A stretch of 64,000 bases of DNA, from assembly GCA_963969595.1 (NCBI GenBank), contig OZ018414.1:18459660-18523659 (forward strand), written 5' to 3'. Each line of letters starts with the position of its first letter. Position 1 is the first letter of the stretch. This DNA is from Neckera pumila. Its lineage: Eukaryota > Streptophyta > Bryopsida > Hypnales > Neckeraceae. Shown here piece after piece: positions 35,701 through 47,284 of the stretch. The notes under the pieces are model-generated. The model was not told the origin of the DNA. It saw only the letters and a list, made by a program, of their open reading frames with translations, and made no database searches. A program made the translations under genes and the position numbers.

Positions 35701-35964
35701 GTTGCAGCATTAAACAGATGTTTCAGTTTACAACGAACCAGCGTCAGAGTTTCCGAGACTCTGCAACGTACATGCATTTAGAGTTGCAGCTTAATTCAAT
35801 GTTTGAAAAACGCCGGAAACTCTTGAATCCCGACCTGAAATGCCAGCGCCGATGATGATCACCGACGTGTGAATGGGATCCGGAGGCTTCGCGGCCTGCA
35901 AGAACGCTGCACCTTGCAACACCACCACCAGCACCAGGAGTGTCACCCACAGGAACCGCGCCAT
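29792..35964 (-). CDS. PAO: Polyamine oxidase, FAD-dependent, secretory type
   Basis: Flavin amine oxidase that oxidises spermidine or spermine and releases H2O2, probably in the cell wall or secretory pathway. Ten in-frame exons with GT-AG borders: 35964-35835, 34756-34507, 34416-34273, 34171-34110, 33933-33752, 33279-33136, 32728-32579, 31779-31525, 30536-30455 and 29919-29792 (TGA), totalling 508 codons plus stop. Residues 1-25 are a signal peptide ([17 protein letters not shown]). The FAD-binding GAGISG is at 39-44, then [14 protein letters not shown] and GANWIEG (85-91). Lys321 in [10 protein letters not shown] corresponds to the conserved lysine near the flavin N5 in maize [31 protein letters not shown] and the flavin-contacting [20 protein letters not shown] follow. 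The length is normal and no frame breaks were seen. Extracellular terminal-catabolism versus back-conversion type cannot be settled from sequence alone; maize-like similarity and the signal peptide favour the apoplastic type. Confidence 0.94.
31838..32220. repeat. Three copies (about 95 bp) in polyamine oxidase intron 7
   Basis: TGTACACAATCTAGTGGAGT, ATTCCACTGTGAAGACTTCC and AAATTCTG recur at about 31838-31935 and 32050-32146. A diverged third copy (GTGTACACAAACTAGTCGAG) lies at 32150-32220. Confidence 0.8.
33360..33720. repeat. Two tandem copies (about 190 bp) in polyamine oxidase intron 5
   Basis: TGGAAATTGARCARATG, TCTGTGTCTWTGGAAA, AATCCCAGT, GTATCCTATTCTATCAT and CTCTTCAAAAATTCC occur twice in order, at about 33360-33540 and 33550-33720. 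Confidence 0.8.
34786..35440. repeat. Three tandem copies in polyamine oxidase intron 1
   Basis: Units at about 34786-35070, 35075-35260 and 35262-35440 share CTCCTTCCAG or CTCCTTCTGG, GAGCTTTCGGTATTCTT, CATTTCGCTACATTCTT, TTTAGCGNGAGTATNCTGCA and TTGATATATG-type words. The third is the most diverged. Confidence 0.75.
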
Positions 35965-36205
35965 AGCTGAAGCTTCACCAGGGACAACAACAACAACCAG
36001 ACTCATCACTGCGAAGTTCCCATTACACACATGGCCTCGACCTCTTAAAAAAAACCCTGCATTCCAAGGTTTCGAGTTTTCCCACAACACGAAACCTCGC
36101 GTATATCGGAGCAAAAGCTCCCACAAACTTCGATCGCCCACTGTAATAACTACACTGAAAATCAAAATCAGGGCTAGCTAGACCTGCCAGGAGGCCAGGG
36201 TTTAA

Positions 36206-36222
36206 GCTTAAAATATATATGC
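36206..36222 (-). promoter_or_regulatory. Possible TATA box of the polyamine oxidase gene
   Basis: GCATATATATTTTAA on the minus strand, about 245 bp upstream of the start codon, in a short GC-richer leader. Plausible from position and sequence only. Confidence 0.35.
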
Positions 36223-36769
36223 CTGGATTGCCTGCCTGGATTGTCTGTATGGATCCATACTTTACATGAGAAAGAGATGGCGAATACATCCACATGATCT
36301 TTCGTTTTCTTTTAGAGAAAAAAATAATTACACTGACTGATCGATCGAACGGGAGTTGGGCTTCCCTTGAACTTCAGATTTTCGAACTCTGTTCATGCTC
36401 AGCTTGTTGAGCGTGCCTGTCATCAGTTGCGTAAGAAATTTTCAACGCAATTGATCGATCATGGCAGATTGGCAGGCCACGCCTTTGCCGTGACTTCAGG
36501 AAGATCGCGAGCTGGCCTGGGCTCTGAGTCTGCAATTCTGCAGCAGTCAGATCGAGCCTGCAGCTGTTGATACCTGGATCAGAAAGGGTACGGTCAGTAC
36601 TGGAATTTGAAGGGCGGGTGTACGACTGTACTGTACTGTACCTTTCATATGCAAGTAATAAAATACAGAATTTCATTCAGTTTTTAAGAAAAGTCATAAT
36701 AGAACTTCATTGAATTCAGTAAAACAATGAAGTAGGCTTTAAATTTCCAAGTCCACTTCTAGTTCAACC

Positions 36770-37203
36770 ACACAAAATAGTGAAATTAGGTTTCCCCACA
36801 CTAATTTTTCAACAGTCCACACTATAGAAATATTCACTGCTTTGGTACAATGATGCATTCAATTGAGAGCGATGTGTGTGGCATAGATTTGTGCACCAGT
36901 TCAAGGCTTGGTTCAGAGAGTGGCATGCGCCTCCATGTGGATCAAGCATTGATCCATGAGGTAAGTTATCTCATGTAAGGCAACCTAATTTCTCGATATT
37001 CAACATTATATAAATATGTAGTCATTGTAGAAGAATGTAGTAATGAAGGAACTAGGTGTGTTGTTTGGATTGGTGCATTTGTTTATGGCTCGGATTTAGA
37101 GAATTGCATGCGCCTCCACGTAGACAAGCAATGGCTCATGAGCTAACTTCTATCAATGAAGGCAACCTAATTGTTGAGGCAACCCAATTTCACTATTTTG
37201 TGT
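36770..37203. mobile_element. MITE with ACACAAAATAGTGAAATT ends (second copy)
   Basis: Left ACACAAAATAGTGAAATTAGG and right, read inward, ACACAAAATAGTGAAATTGGG. The interior repeats one segment twice (GCATGCGCCTCCATGTGGAT and GCATGCGCCTCCACGTAGAC), so it is longer than the 7571 copy. The paralogous site near 61220 lacks it. Confidence 0.75.
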
Positions 37204-37440
37204 ACACTAATTTGTCATATTAGTGAGGGGAGAAAACTAACTGTACCCATAAAATTAGTCTCTGGTGTTTCATCTTACTAGTTCCAAATATCAAAGATTC
37301 TAAATCGTATTTTGTGGCTTCAATTACCTTTTCACACAAATGCATCTTCATTAGTGCTTAAAAAGATCCTTATATTTTTTATGTTTGTTTTTTATCAAAT
37401 TTTAATATGAGGTGCCATTCTCATAGGCTCTATTTGATGG

Positions 37441-37769
37441 CATTACAGAAAGTTTGGGCCTTGTAGAAGGTCGTTTCACAAGCTGCCAAATGTACAAATC
37501 TAGAGAAAAATTTAAAAAAAAATAAATATCTATATATATCTATATCTATATATGTATATTGTGAAAAAATAAAAATAAAAAAAAAATAAAAAAATTTAGT
37601 CCCACTCTTGCATAGCACACACCTTGACAACGTTTTTGAGAACAAAATATCTATATCTATATCTATATTTTATATATTTATATTTTAATTTTTTAATATT
37701 TTAATTTTGTAAATGCACATTTTATTGTAGCTGCAGCGGCCCTCAACAAGGTCCAAATTTCTTCTAATG
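37441..37769. mobile_element. CATTAG-family MITE
   Basis: Left CATTACAGAAAGTTTGGGCC; right read inward CATTAGAAGAAATTTGGACC; both continue TTGT. The core includes an AT-rich dinucleotide tract. The paralogous empty site near 61757 reads CTTGATAGCTTGGTGACC where this locus has the element. Confidence 0.75.
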
Positions 37770-38804
37770 CTGAGTGGTTTGGTGACCAACCAACCTAACC
37801 AACTAATCCTACGGGAGAATTTTATGTACAAAAATTAACTAAACTTTGCAGAATAAACAAAAAAAGTTTTCAAACTCTACAGTATTTGCACAAAGAGAAT
37901 CGGAATTGTTGGCCGGTAAAATTATAGAGACAAGCCTATGAAAAGTAGAAAAGCAACTTTCCAACTTCCAATTAAAGAATTAATTCACTTTAATATTGAA
38001 CTTTAATCTTTTAGTTGCTTTTAGTTTGGTAGCAAGACAAAGCTAGTTGGTAGCAAGACAAAGCTAGTTTGGTAGCAAGACAAATCTGTTTTAGAAAATT
38101 GTAGAACATCATAGTAGTCAATAAAAGCAACTCTTATCTTGTGTTGGTTCTTGACATATTTTGATAACCAATTTTCAATATCCACTCCAATACTTGCTTA
38201 GATAACGCTTTCCCAATATACCTTGAAGTATTTGTCCTTCATTTTTAATCTTATCCTTCAATTTGCAAGTTTTAAATTTTGTTAGGCCTTTTTGATGAAA
38301 GGATGAAAAAATTTCCTTTCCTTTTGAAGGACTTTGAATTTTTCTCCCTTGATATAGAGCCATTTTGCAAAGTAAAGAGCACTACAATATTCAAAATCCA
38401 GCACTGAGTATGATGGAATGGAAAGTGCAAGACATCAAAGGAGATGAGTCTGTCCCGAAGCTTAACGCAAGCAGAAGTAGGATATTTCCAGCACCAAGAG
38501 TAGCTTGCAAAATTCAAATCAATTTGTTACGTTAGGGTAACTACACCTTAAACACTTCAACATGATTCAGCATGGTTTTCACTGTTTTATTGAAAAAAAT
38601 TTTGTGGGGTCCTACTGGTAGTCAAAATGGGATTCTAGATTCTCTTAGAATGCAATTTTTGGACATCATGTGAATAAACTACAAATTTTTAAAGTGCTGA
38701 GAATAGGCGTACCTAAAAGAGATCATAGAATCATATGAATAGAGGGAGTACATTTTAAGCAAGAATATCCAGTGTGCGATTTTAGATAGCGTATGATTTT
38801 AGGT

Positions 38805-38966
38805 GTACACTGAATAGGGATATTAAGGGGACTAAATAATTAAAGGGACCTTTCTTCAGAAACTGTACATATTTGAGATAAGATGTACAACTCCCGATAG
38901 ATATTTATATAGTGTGGAATGTTGATTAATTAGTATGGGTCCCCTTAATACCCCTATTTAGTGTAG
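38805..38966. mobile_element. Short MITE with TACACTRAATAGGG ends
   Basis: ACACTGAATAGGGATATTAA (then GGGGAC) at the left is answered in reverse by GTCCCCTTAATACCCCTATT (then TAGTGTAG) at the right. About 160 bp, non-coding. It abuts the next element. Confidence 0.75.
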
Positions 38967-38970
38967 TTAT

Positions 38971-39475
38971 CTTAGAAGAGATTTTGGGGCTCCAAAAGAG
39001 TGCGAGTTCCTAGACCTTGAAAACTCTAGGAACGTTGCTACTTGTGCAATCTGACATGGTCAAGAGAGTGCCATGTCAAAAATTAATATTCAATTACTTT
39101 TCTAACATTTTTTTTCAAATAGATAAAAAAAATTAATTTTGATTTTATTTTAAAAATTAAAAAAAAAATTAAAGTTTTATTATTATTGTTATTTTATTTT
39201 GATTGCATACTGCAGTTTCCAACAAGGGGAATAGGGCTGAAATAGCCCTCCACATTAAGAACTTCAAGGCATGTGAATATGGTGCCATGATGGTGCATTG
39301 AAATACTATAAGATAATTTGGTGCCAACCTCCATGCCAACTCAATATCAAAGTGATAGGATAAAATGACACTAGAATGACCTTAGCTGTAAAAAATGTGT
39401 CCTCTGGTATCAAAATGGCACCAAAACAATCTGGCACAACTTTTCTAATGCAATGTTCCCAAACCTCTTCTAATG
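38971..39475. mobile_element. CATTAG-family MITE (probable)
   Basis: Left CTTAGAAGAGATTTTGGGGC; right read inward CATTAGAAGAGGTTTGGG. The interior has CATGGT..GTGCCATGTCA, an AT-rich tract and CAACAAGGGGAATAGGGCTG, as in the 63499 copy. The right boundary is less certain because a second CTAATG lies about 25 bp inside. Confidence 0.6.
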
Positions 39476-39479
39476 AACT

Positions 39480-40640
<1,161 letters not shown>

Positions 40641-40649
40641 TCATTTGTT

Positions 40650-42300
40650 TAAGAAAACCCAAGAGCACTCGTTGGAGGTCCAAATTGTGTACAAGACCTC
40701 CCTTTTTTACACAAAATTCCAAAGATGAACATATGCACTTTTGTCTTATATAGAAGAATTCTTTTGTCATCCATTGAGCATGTGTGCTCTAGTAATATGA
40801 AAGAGAGAGTAAATCCAATGCATAAATTAAGGCCTTGCTCATATCAAGTTCTACTTATATAATCAAATTAATTATAGGAATGATGCCAATACTACACACT
40901 TCAATTAAAAAGGAGAATCTATCCTCCAAACATATGGTTTTAAGTAATGACCTTTAAGACAATTTTCAACAAAATTTGACTAGAAATACATGTATTTGTT
41001 CAATTTAGTTCCTTGATAAATGAATGATGTTCAATAATGTTCACTTTATCATGGGAACGTATCCACTTTTAGTAATTTAGTAATTTAATCCATTTCATAT
41101 TTGTGAGTAATTTAGATTTAGATAAAAATAGATTTAAAAATTTATTTATTTATAATATAAACAAGTGACAAATGTCATTGCCAAATTGTTTGAAAAGCAT
41201 GAATAAATAATGGTTTAGTTTAAAAATACTCTTGATTTCATCGATGAGTGACAATACCATACTAGATGAATGGCACGATCAACATTAGATACATCCTTGC
41301 TAAACAATTATTTTGAAAAATATATGATAAAGACCAAAAAAAAAATTATTCTATAAGATTTGTTTTTCTTGAGTTCGTACCAAAAAATTGAAAAGTTAAA
41401 AAAAGAATTCCCTACAAATTGTTGAAGTCTAGTTTTTGCATGACATTTGGTTGATCCTTATGATACTCTATAATCTCATTTCCTATTTCCACCCCAAATA
41501 ATATCCATTCCTTCCATAAATTTTTGGTTAACCTTGTAATGGCTCAAAGGCCTAAAAGTGTCCAATGAATCACTATAGATTATTTTTCTATGTAGAACGG
41601 AAATGCATATGTTCATTTTTGGAATTTTATATGAAAAGGGGAGATCTTGCACAATAGTTTGACCTCCAATGAGTTTTTTTGTTTTTTTTTAGCAAATGAT
41701 TCACACGTTTGGTACCCAAAAGGATGATTTCCATGAGGACCAACCCCATGTTCCAGGTTCATGCGGCCAAGAAAGCAGACAAATGGCATGGGCATGGACA
41801 TGCTTACTATACTATACACTTGGTGCTCAGCTTATTTTCTTGGCAATCTACTAACTGACTGTGCAGTACTCACATAAAAAGAGTCTTGCAGCAAAGTTAA
41901 GCAGTGGTTCAATACTCAAGCAAATCCTGTACTTGTCTCCTTCAAACTCATTTCAGCCCAATTCAAATACCATCCAACAATTGCCTGTCCTAAGCTTAGC
42001 ATCAATCACCTTGACTTGGTCTTGCTCAAGCTCGAAGCTCGAAGTAAAGTTTCATCATGAAAAGGTATAGTAATTCTCATGTCATTCCTGCGATCAGTAC
42101 TAACAGCAGGTGGTTCAAATTCTATTTTGAATTCATCCCATCACTAAGCTCTCTCTAATGATATATATTGACTCTTTATAATTGCACATTCTAAGAGTCT
42201 GTAATGATGTTCCATAGCTACACAATTTCGAAGATATTATACACAATTCTCTTTTATTCCTTGAAAGATCGAAAATTGGGATTCACCAAGTTTAGTACCA
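40650..42300. other. Intergenic, no gene recognised
   Basis: AT-rich. TTTTATATGAAAAGGGGAGA near 41627 echoes the repeats at 12208 and 12682. The last 200 bp probably include the lipid-transfer protein promoter; TATATATT at 42162-42169 is a candidate TATA box. Confidence 0.45.
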
Positions 42301-42352
42301 ACAGCTCAAAGAACAGCTCAAATTTGTGTGCCTTGATGGAATTAGACTAACC

Positions 42353-43125
42353 ATGAAGACCGTCGCGATGACTGCGGTGGTGCTGGTGGCTATGGCCGTG
42401 ACCATGGCGTCGCCAACCCAAGCAACATGCAGCAGCGACCTCTCGCCTTACAAGGTTTGTATGCCGGCAGTGCTGGGCGACACCCCACCCTTACCAACAG
42501 CCGACTGCTGCAAGATCATCAAAGTCGCCGACATCGCCTGCCTTTGCACCACCGTGACGCACGCCAGCCTTCCGTCGCTCAACGTCGAAGCCGCCCTCAT
42601 GCTGCCCAAACGCTGCGGAGTCATTGCTCCCGGCATTAACACTTGCGCAAGTAAGCTCTCTCTTCGGTATCCTTTTGTTCAATACATGTAATTGAGCTCT
42701 TGCTTATAATTTGAAAACTCAATGTACGTCTTGAAACATTCAATTCGACGGTCTCTTGATTATCACTTCATGTAGCATATATCCGATCCTAGCTTGCTCC
42801 CGGAACTAGCCCCTGCGGAAGTAATTGAGAATTGTACCATGGCGGTGCTCATTGGGTTAATATTATAGTTGAGCACTTGCATAGGATGTGAAGCGAATCG
42901 TGTTCTGTAGCGTAGATTTTCGCGATCATCAAAATATGTTGCGTCGTTGAGTCCTTCGTTGCGCGGTGAACCGAAGTTATTTTTTGATTTTTATGATGCA
43001 TTGAACCGTTTGTGTTTGAGTTTTTGTGCGTTTTACGATGTGGGTATTGTGATTGATTAGTTTCTGTTATCGTGCGTGTTGCAGCGAATGGAAATCCTCA
43101 TGGAAGGAAACTGATGCACTTCTAG
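42353..43125 (+). CDS. Nonspecific lipid-transfer protein (8-cysteine), secreted
   Basis: Two exons, 42353-42650 and 43085-43125 (GTAAGC donor, TTGCAG acceptor), give 112 residues. Residues 1-24 (MKTVAMTAVVLVAMAVTM...) are a signal peptide. The mature part has all eight cysteines in the family order: C at ATC, C at YKVC, CC at ADCC, CxC at ACLC, C at PKRC and C at NTC. Spacing is C9C15CC9C1C22C9C. Such proteins bind lipids in a disulfide-stabilised helical bundle in the cell wall; the compact mature part resembles DIR1-like or related types, but I cannot assign the class. The intron falls just after the last cysteine, where many LTP genes carry one, and the second exon adds a short basic tail ending HF. 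Two in-frame TTG/GTG positions upstream are not used; the first ATG is 42353. Confidence 0.87.
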
Positions 43126-45599
43126 CTAGTAGACGTTTCTATCAATTTTACGGACGGTGAAAGGAGCGGAGCGTCAAAGACTTTTTCCCAACGGAAAGGA
43201 GTAGAATGTCGTCATGCTGTAGTAGCTAGGACTCTTTTCTAAACTGATGGCCGGATGATCAACTTTGCAATGTTATTTGATTCCTAAGCTACACAATTTT
43301 TTTTTTTTGAATAGAGGAAGTCATTGGAGAAATTACAAGTGCGGTTGTGGAGTTTTTTAGAATGAAGACATCTGCTTAACATTTTTGTTACAAGTGTTTT
43401 CCAATCCTGATCTAAGGTTATACGTCTGAAGAATTTCATGATAGACATGTGGATGGTTGGAAATCAATGACTTATTTATTATGACACATTGTCCTGGAAA
43501 TTCTGGTATAAGCTCTCCTTAATTTGAAGCCATGTTTCCTTCATATTCATTGCAATTGTGTGCACAAAGTTAATTGTGTTCTTATGGTCTTGTATTCTTG
43601 AACCGTGTGTTGGGAATGGCTCAACTATCTAAGCCTCGCAGACTTAGATGGCAAATTCCATCCTTATGTCGCCTGTTAAGAGGTAGACCCTATAAAGAAC
43701 CAACATGTTCAAACCCCCTAAGAAATTATCATTCTTGAGGTCATTTCATCCCATTGTAGTTGGATAGACTATGGTGGTAAGCACCCCGCCAAAGCGTGGG
43801 TTTAAAATTATGACTACTTTATAGTGTGTCATGGCCAAAGCCATTCAACCAAGGCCGTATGTGCCTTGAAGCACTTTCAGTATGTGAATTGTGCATATAG
43901 AAGGTTTGTTTCTTATTCTTTATCATTCCACTCCAATGAATGTAGATGAGTAAGGCATTTGAAATTCTTTAGCTAAGATCATTCTATTCTAATGAATGTA
44001 GATGAATAAGGCATTTAGTTGTAAGTGAAATTCTTTAGCTAAGTTTCTATTGCTTGTAGTCTATTCAATAATAGAATCATTCTTTCAAATCATTAATTGT
44101 GCGTGTAGAAGGTTTGTTTTTCTTATTCCTCATCATTCCACTTCAATGAATGTAAATGAATAAGGCACTTGGTTGTAAGTTATTCAAATTCTTTAGCCAA
44201 GTTTTCATTGCTTGTAGTCTCTATTCAATAATAGAGTCACTCTTTCAAATTGTGTTCAATTTGATTATTAAATTCGTTTTTTAGTTTATATCTTGCCTCC
44301 ATTGACTGGTGTATAGGATGATTGCTAAAACCTGAGGCACCATTCAGATGCTCAACCTCAAAGTTACGATTTGTTTCAAGGTCAAGATTGCTTTTGGCCT
44401 TCCTTTGAAAACTACATTTGTGATTGCGTTGAATGCACTCATGTCTTTGGACAAGATGCAATTTTCACCTCTAACTCATAAATTATTTGTGGTATTACTC
44501 ATTAAGTTCTTGTCCAAAATATCGATAGAGAGATTTTGTTACAAAGTTTAGGGCATTTACATAGTATGATGCACTAGTTTTTATGTTGCAATGCACTATT
44601 TTTTTTTTTTTTTTTTAATTTCTAAACTTTCAAGACATCACCTATAATTAAATTGTTACTTAAAATTTTGCAAAAAATATATTCATACAGAGAGATCATA
44701 TCTTTTATTGAAAAAGATTGAAATTTTTGAAAAATCATTTAACAATGAAATGTGGCATTTAGAAAAAGACTAGTGCATTGTCACATTATGTTGATGCATT
44801 CAAAAATCCCAAAAAAATCCCAAAAAAAAAAAAGATTTGAAAAGATTTGTGAGCTATAAAATTTTCTAACAAAAAAATATGTCAAATTAACCTCACAAGA
44901 TTTTTGTTTTTATTTTCGGATAAGAAAGCTTTTCACTTGGTTGATTATTTCTCTTATTAATACTTATTTTGATGATTCTAACTTTTGAATGTGGTTTTGA
45001 ATGAAAGACTTTAGGTAAAGTTGGTAATGAAATTCCAAATATAAAATTTGAATATGAGCCTTATATACCTTCAAACTCTTATCATTGTTTGGTCAAAATA
45101 CTTATAAAATGAGAGGTTTCAAAATTCTATATCTTTAAGATAATTTATTTTGAAAAAATAAAATGTTAATATTCTTTTTGTATATAGATATTATTAAATG
45201 TTGGATCTTTAAATTTTGTAATTATCCAATGTTAAATATTTTTAAATGCAATTTTAATATCAAAATTTTGTCAATATAGACAAGAATATACATTCAGTGC
45301 ACAAAGAGCTTGTCTTAGAAATAATGGCTTGTAGCTTGCAACCACCCCATAACTAAGAACTTTTTTTGTTTCATTTTTGTTAACAACAATATGCTTTGCT
45401 GATTGCAATTACAAACAATCAAGCCCTATCCAGATGACTAAGCAATTCATATGGTATTTCTTCTTCCTTGTAATCATTCTAGAAATCTTATAATCATTTC
45501 TATAAATCTTAGCAAGCCAATTTCAAAAACCAACTAGTTGTTGTTGATTGTTGCATAATTACTTAGAATATGAGTAAACTAACAATTAGGGAGAATGCT
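43126..45599. other. Intergenic, no gene recognised
   Basis: Contains a two-copy tandem repeat at 43891-44258 (GTAGAAGGTTTGTTT, CATTCCACTYCAATGAATGT, TTGCTTGTAGTCT, TTCAATAATAGARTCA) with a period near 200 bp. Otherwise AT-rich with poly-T and poly-A tracts and no protein-like frame. Confidence 0.55.
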
Positions 45600-46643
45600 T
45601 TAGCTTGTAGACCAAAGAACAGCACCAGAGGTCATTTCATACACAACCACACTACCTTTCCGAGTAATAGAGAGCGTACTGGTATACAACGATGATGTGA
45701 TGCCTCCACTTTGCCAGCGCGGCTTCCCTGACGGCTCCCGCACCACTAGGTTCCCATTTGGTCGAAGCTCCACAGAACAGTTGTAAGTAAATGGGTCGTT
45801 GAATTGTGAGAATGACGCCCATTTTGCATTCCATTCATATTTGCCATCCGTCCCTTTTTTGTAGAGCACCAAATTACAATCTGTCTGCATTATAAGCGCA
45901 TAGAGGCTATCTGAAGATTGCAAGCTTTGCCCTGCCACCAACACGTTTTGAATTCCGTCCCACGCAACAGGAACCAGATTGGAATATCTCCAATTGCAGC
46001 TTGTGTCAAGTCGACCTCCAGTTGATGCACAAGTTTGCTCTGGCCTTGTGTTTTTCAATGATGCAATGTCCTTGTGGATGGACTTTAGGGCTACGGGATC
46101 ACGAGTTCCACAGCCAAATCTTGAGCATATGGGAGGCATTTCCCAACTAGAGCCTGATGAGGGCTTTGAGTGTTGAAGGTCAAATGATGATATTGCGGCA
46201 TTTGTAGTTGGTACCCAGAGATAGGAGACTCGAAAATTGAAGTTGGAGCAATAACCCCATGGTCGATTGTTCATCCTCTTATCAAGCGGAAAGTTGAAAC
46301 ACGCCCCAAAGGCAGACGTGAGTAAGGCGCATGAATTGATGTCACGTTTGTACTCCGCAGTGCAATCGGATGTGAGGTACTCGAAGGTGGTATAAAACAT
46401 CCCACGGATTGAGGAAGTGTCAATTTGGTGAGGTGTGTTGAATTTCCCTGCCAGACCACAAAAGCCAATAATTGGCAAATAGAGCCAATCTTGGCGTACA
46501 AAACCAGGCACATCAATTTTGCCATTAGTGAAGTCAGTTGTAATATCGTTGCTAAAAACAATCTCATATGCTTCCGCATTTGCATGCAAGTGCAAAATTA
46601 ATGCACCAAGAACCAATCCAAGAAAGGGAAATACTCTCACCAT
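45600..46643 (-). CDS. Secreted protein with a C-terminal bulb-type (GNA-like) lectin domain
   Basis: Intronless, 347 residues from the ATG at 46643. Residues 1-25 (MVRVFPFLGLVLGALILHLH...) are a signal peptide. Residues about 26-190 form a Cys-containing domain I do not recognise; its words include YEIVFSNDITTDFTNG, WLYLPIIGFCGL and NRPWGYCSNFNFRVSYLWVP. Residues about 225-347 look like a bulb-type lectin domain: LVAGQSLQSSDSLYALIMQT, then DCNLVLYKKG, LRPNGNLVVRE and RKGSVVVYE...VLWSTS. The mannose-binding consensus QxDxNxVxY is only partly kept (QTDCNLVLY), with Cys in place of the residue between Asp and Asn. Family lectins bind mannose in defence; whether this one does is uncertain. The frame is intact. 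Its leader is tandemly duplicated. Confidence 0.78.
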   Translation of the reverse strand: MVRVFPFLGLVLGALILHLHANAEAYEIVFSNDITTDFTNGKIDVPGFVRQDWLYLPIIGFCGLAGKFNTPHQIDTSSIRGMFYTTFEYLTSDCTAEYKRDINSCALLTSAFGACFNFPLDKRMNNRPWGYCSNFNFRVSYLWVPTTNAAISSFDLQHSKPSSGSSWEMPPICSRFGCGTRDPVALKSIHKDIASLKNTRPEQTCASTGGRLDTSCNWRYSNLVPVAWDGIQNVLVAGQSLQSSDSLYALIMQTDCNLVLYKKGTDGKYEWNAKWASFSQFNDPFTYNCSVELRPNGNLVVREPSGKPRWQSGGITSSLYTSTLSITRKGSVVVYEMTSGAVLWSTS

Positions 46644-46810
46644 TGGCAATCTTTGGCAAAAAACAAAAATGTATAAAAGATTGGCACGAGAGCAGGCTCA
46701 CGAGGAGATCACTTTTAAAATCTCACCATTGGCAATCCTTGGCAAAAAAACACAAATGCATAAAAGATTGGCACAAGAACAAGCTCACAAGGAGAGTTTA
46801 CTTTTAAGGC
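46636..46810 (-). repeat. Tandem duplication (86 bp) of the lectin leader and start codon
   Basis: CTCACCATTGGCAATCTTTG at 46636 recurs as CTCACCATTGGCAATCCTTG at 46722, and each continues GGCAAAAAA, AAAGATTGGCAC and AGCTCAC or GGCTCAC. The distal copy carries its own start codon at 46729. Confidence 0.88.
46715..46729 (-). other. Upstream ORF (four codons) in the lectin leader
   Basis: The duplicated start reads ATG GTG AGA TTT TAA, giving M-V-R-F then stop, 72 bp before the end of the leader. It matters only if transcription starts upstream of 46729. Confidence 0.5.
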
Positions 46811-47057
46811 AGAACATAAATACCTAATGCAGTGAAGTCGTTATCATTGATTGCTATTCATTACCATCAATTACAAAGTGTCACCATTGGTTACTAGCCT
46901 CTACCTTTTGGTTTTTGTCTTTGCAGATGTTAGGCGGACTTTTGGGCATCCACCTTTTAGTGTATTCTTTATGGATGTTTGATAAACTTTTGGATGTTTA
47001 TCCTTTGGAGTCCATATTGGTCGCTGGTGGTCACCTTGTATTGGACAAGCATTCATC

Positions 47058-47284
47058 CATTAGATTTTTTATAAGGCCTTTGGAAGATTGTTTTGGGATT
47101 GTTCCCCTTAATGGAAACCAATGCAATGTTGCCAATTTTTTTTTTTAATTTAAAAATAAAATAAAAATAAAATAAATATTATTATTAGACGTGGCAATTG
47201 CCCAATTAGATGTGACAGAATTCCCACAGTCTAGGAACTTAAGGAAAATCACAGTTTTTTGGAGGCATGATATAACATCTAATG
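47058..47284. mobile_element. CATTAG-family MITE
   Basis: Left CATTAGATTTTTTATAAGGC; right read inward CATTAGATGTTATATCATGC. The arms continue CCTTTGGAAGATTGTTTTGG and CCTCCAAAAAACTGTGATTT, and GTTCCC follows in the left arm. T-rich core. No clear target duplication. Confidence 0.7.

Larger units (their letters stand above)
36690..38140. repeat. Paralogous non-coding segment, copy 1 (with two MITE insertions)
   Basis: Matches 61140-61965 in order: GCTTTAAATTTC-AAG-CCAC, TTCCAAATATCAAAGATTCT, ACAAATRCATCYTCA, TTGGTGACCAACAAACCTAA or its close form, CCAACTAATCCTA and GAGAATYGGAA. Copy 1 contains MITEs at 36770-37203 and 37441-37769 that copy 2 lacks. A triplicated 22-bp word (GGTAGCAAGACAAAGCTAGT) lies at 38026-38089. 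Nothing gene-like is seen between 36300 and 38800. Confidence 0.75.

Noticed and set aside
46915..47148. A 77-residue plus-strand frame
   Set aside because: Its second half lies inside a CATTAG MITE end and it matches no protein family.
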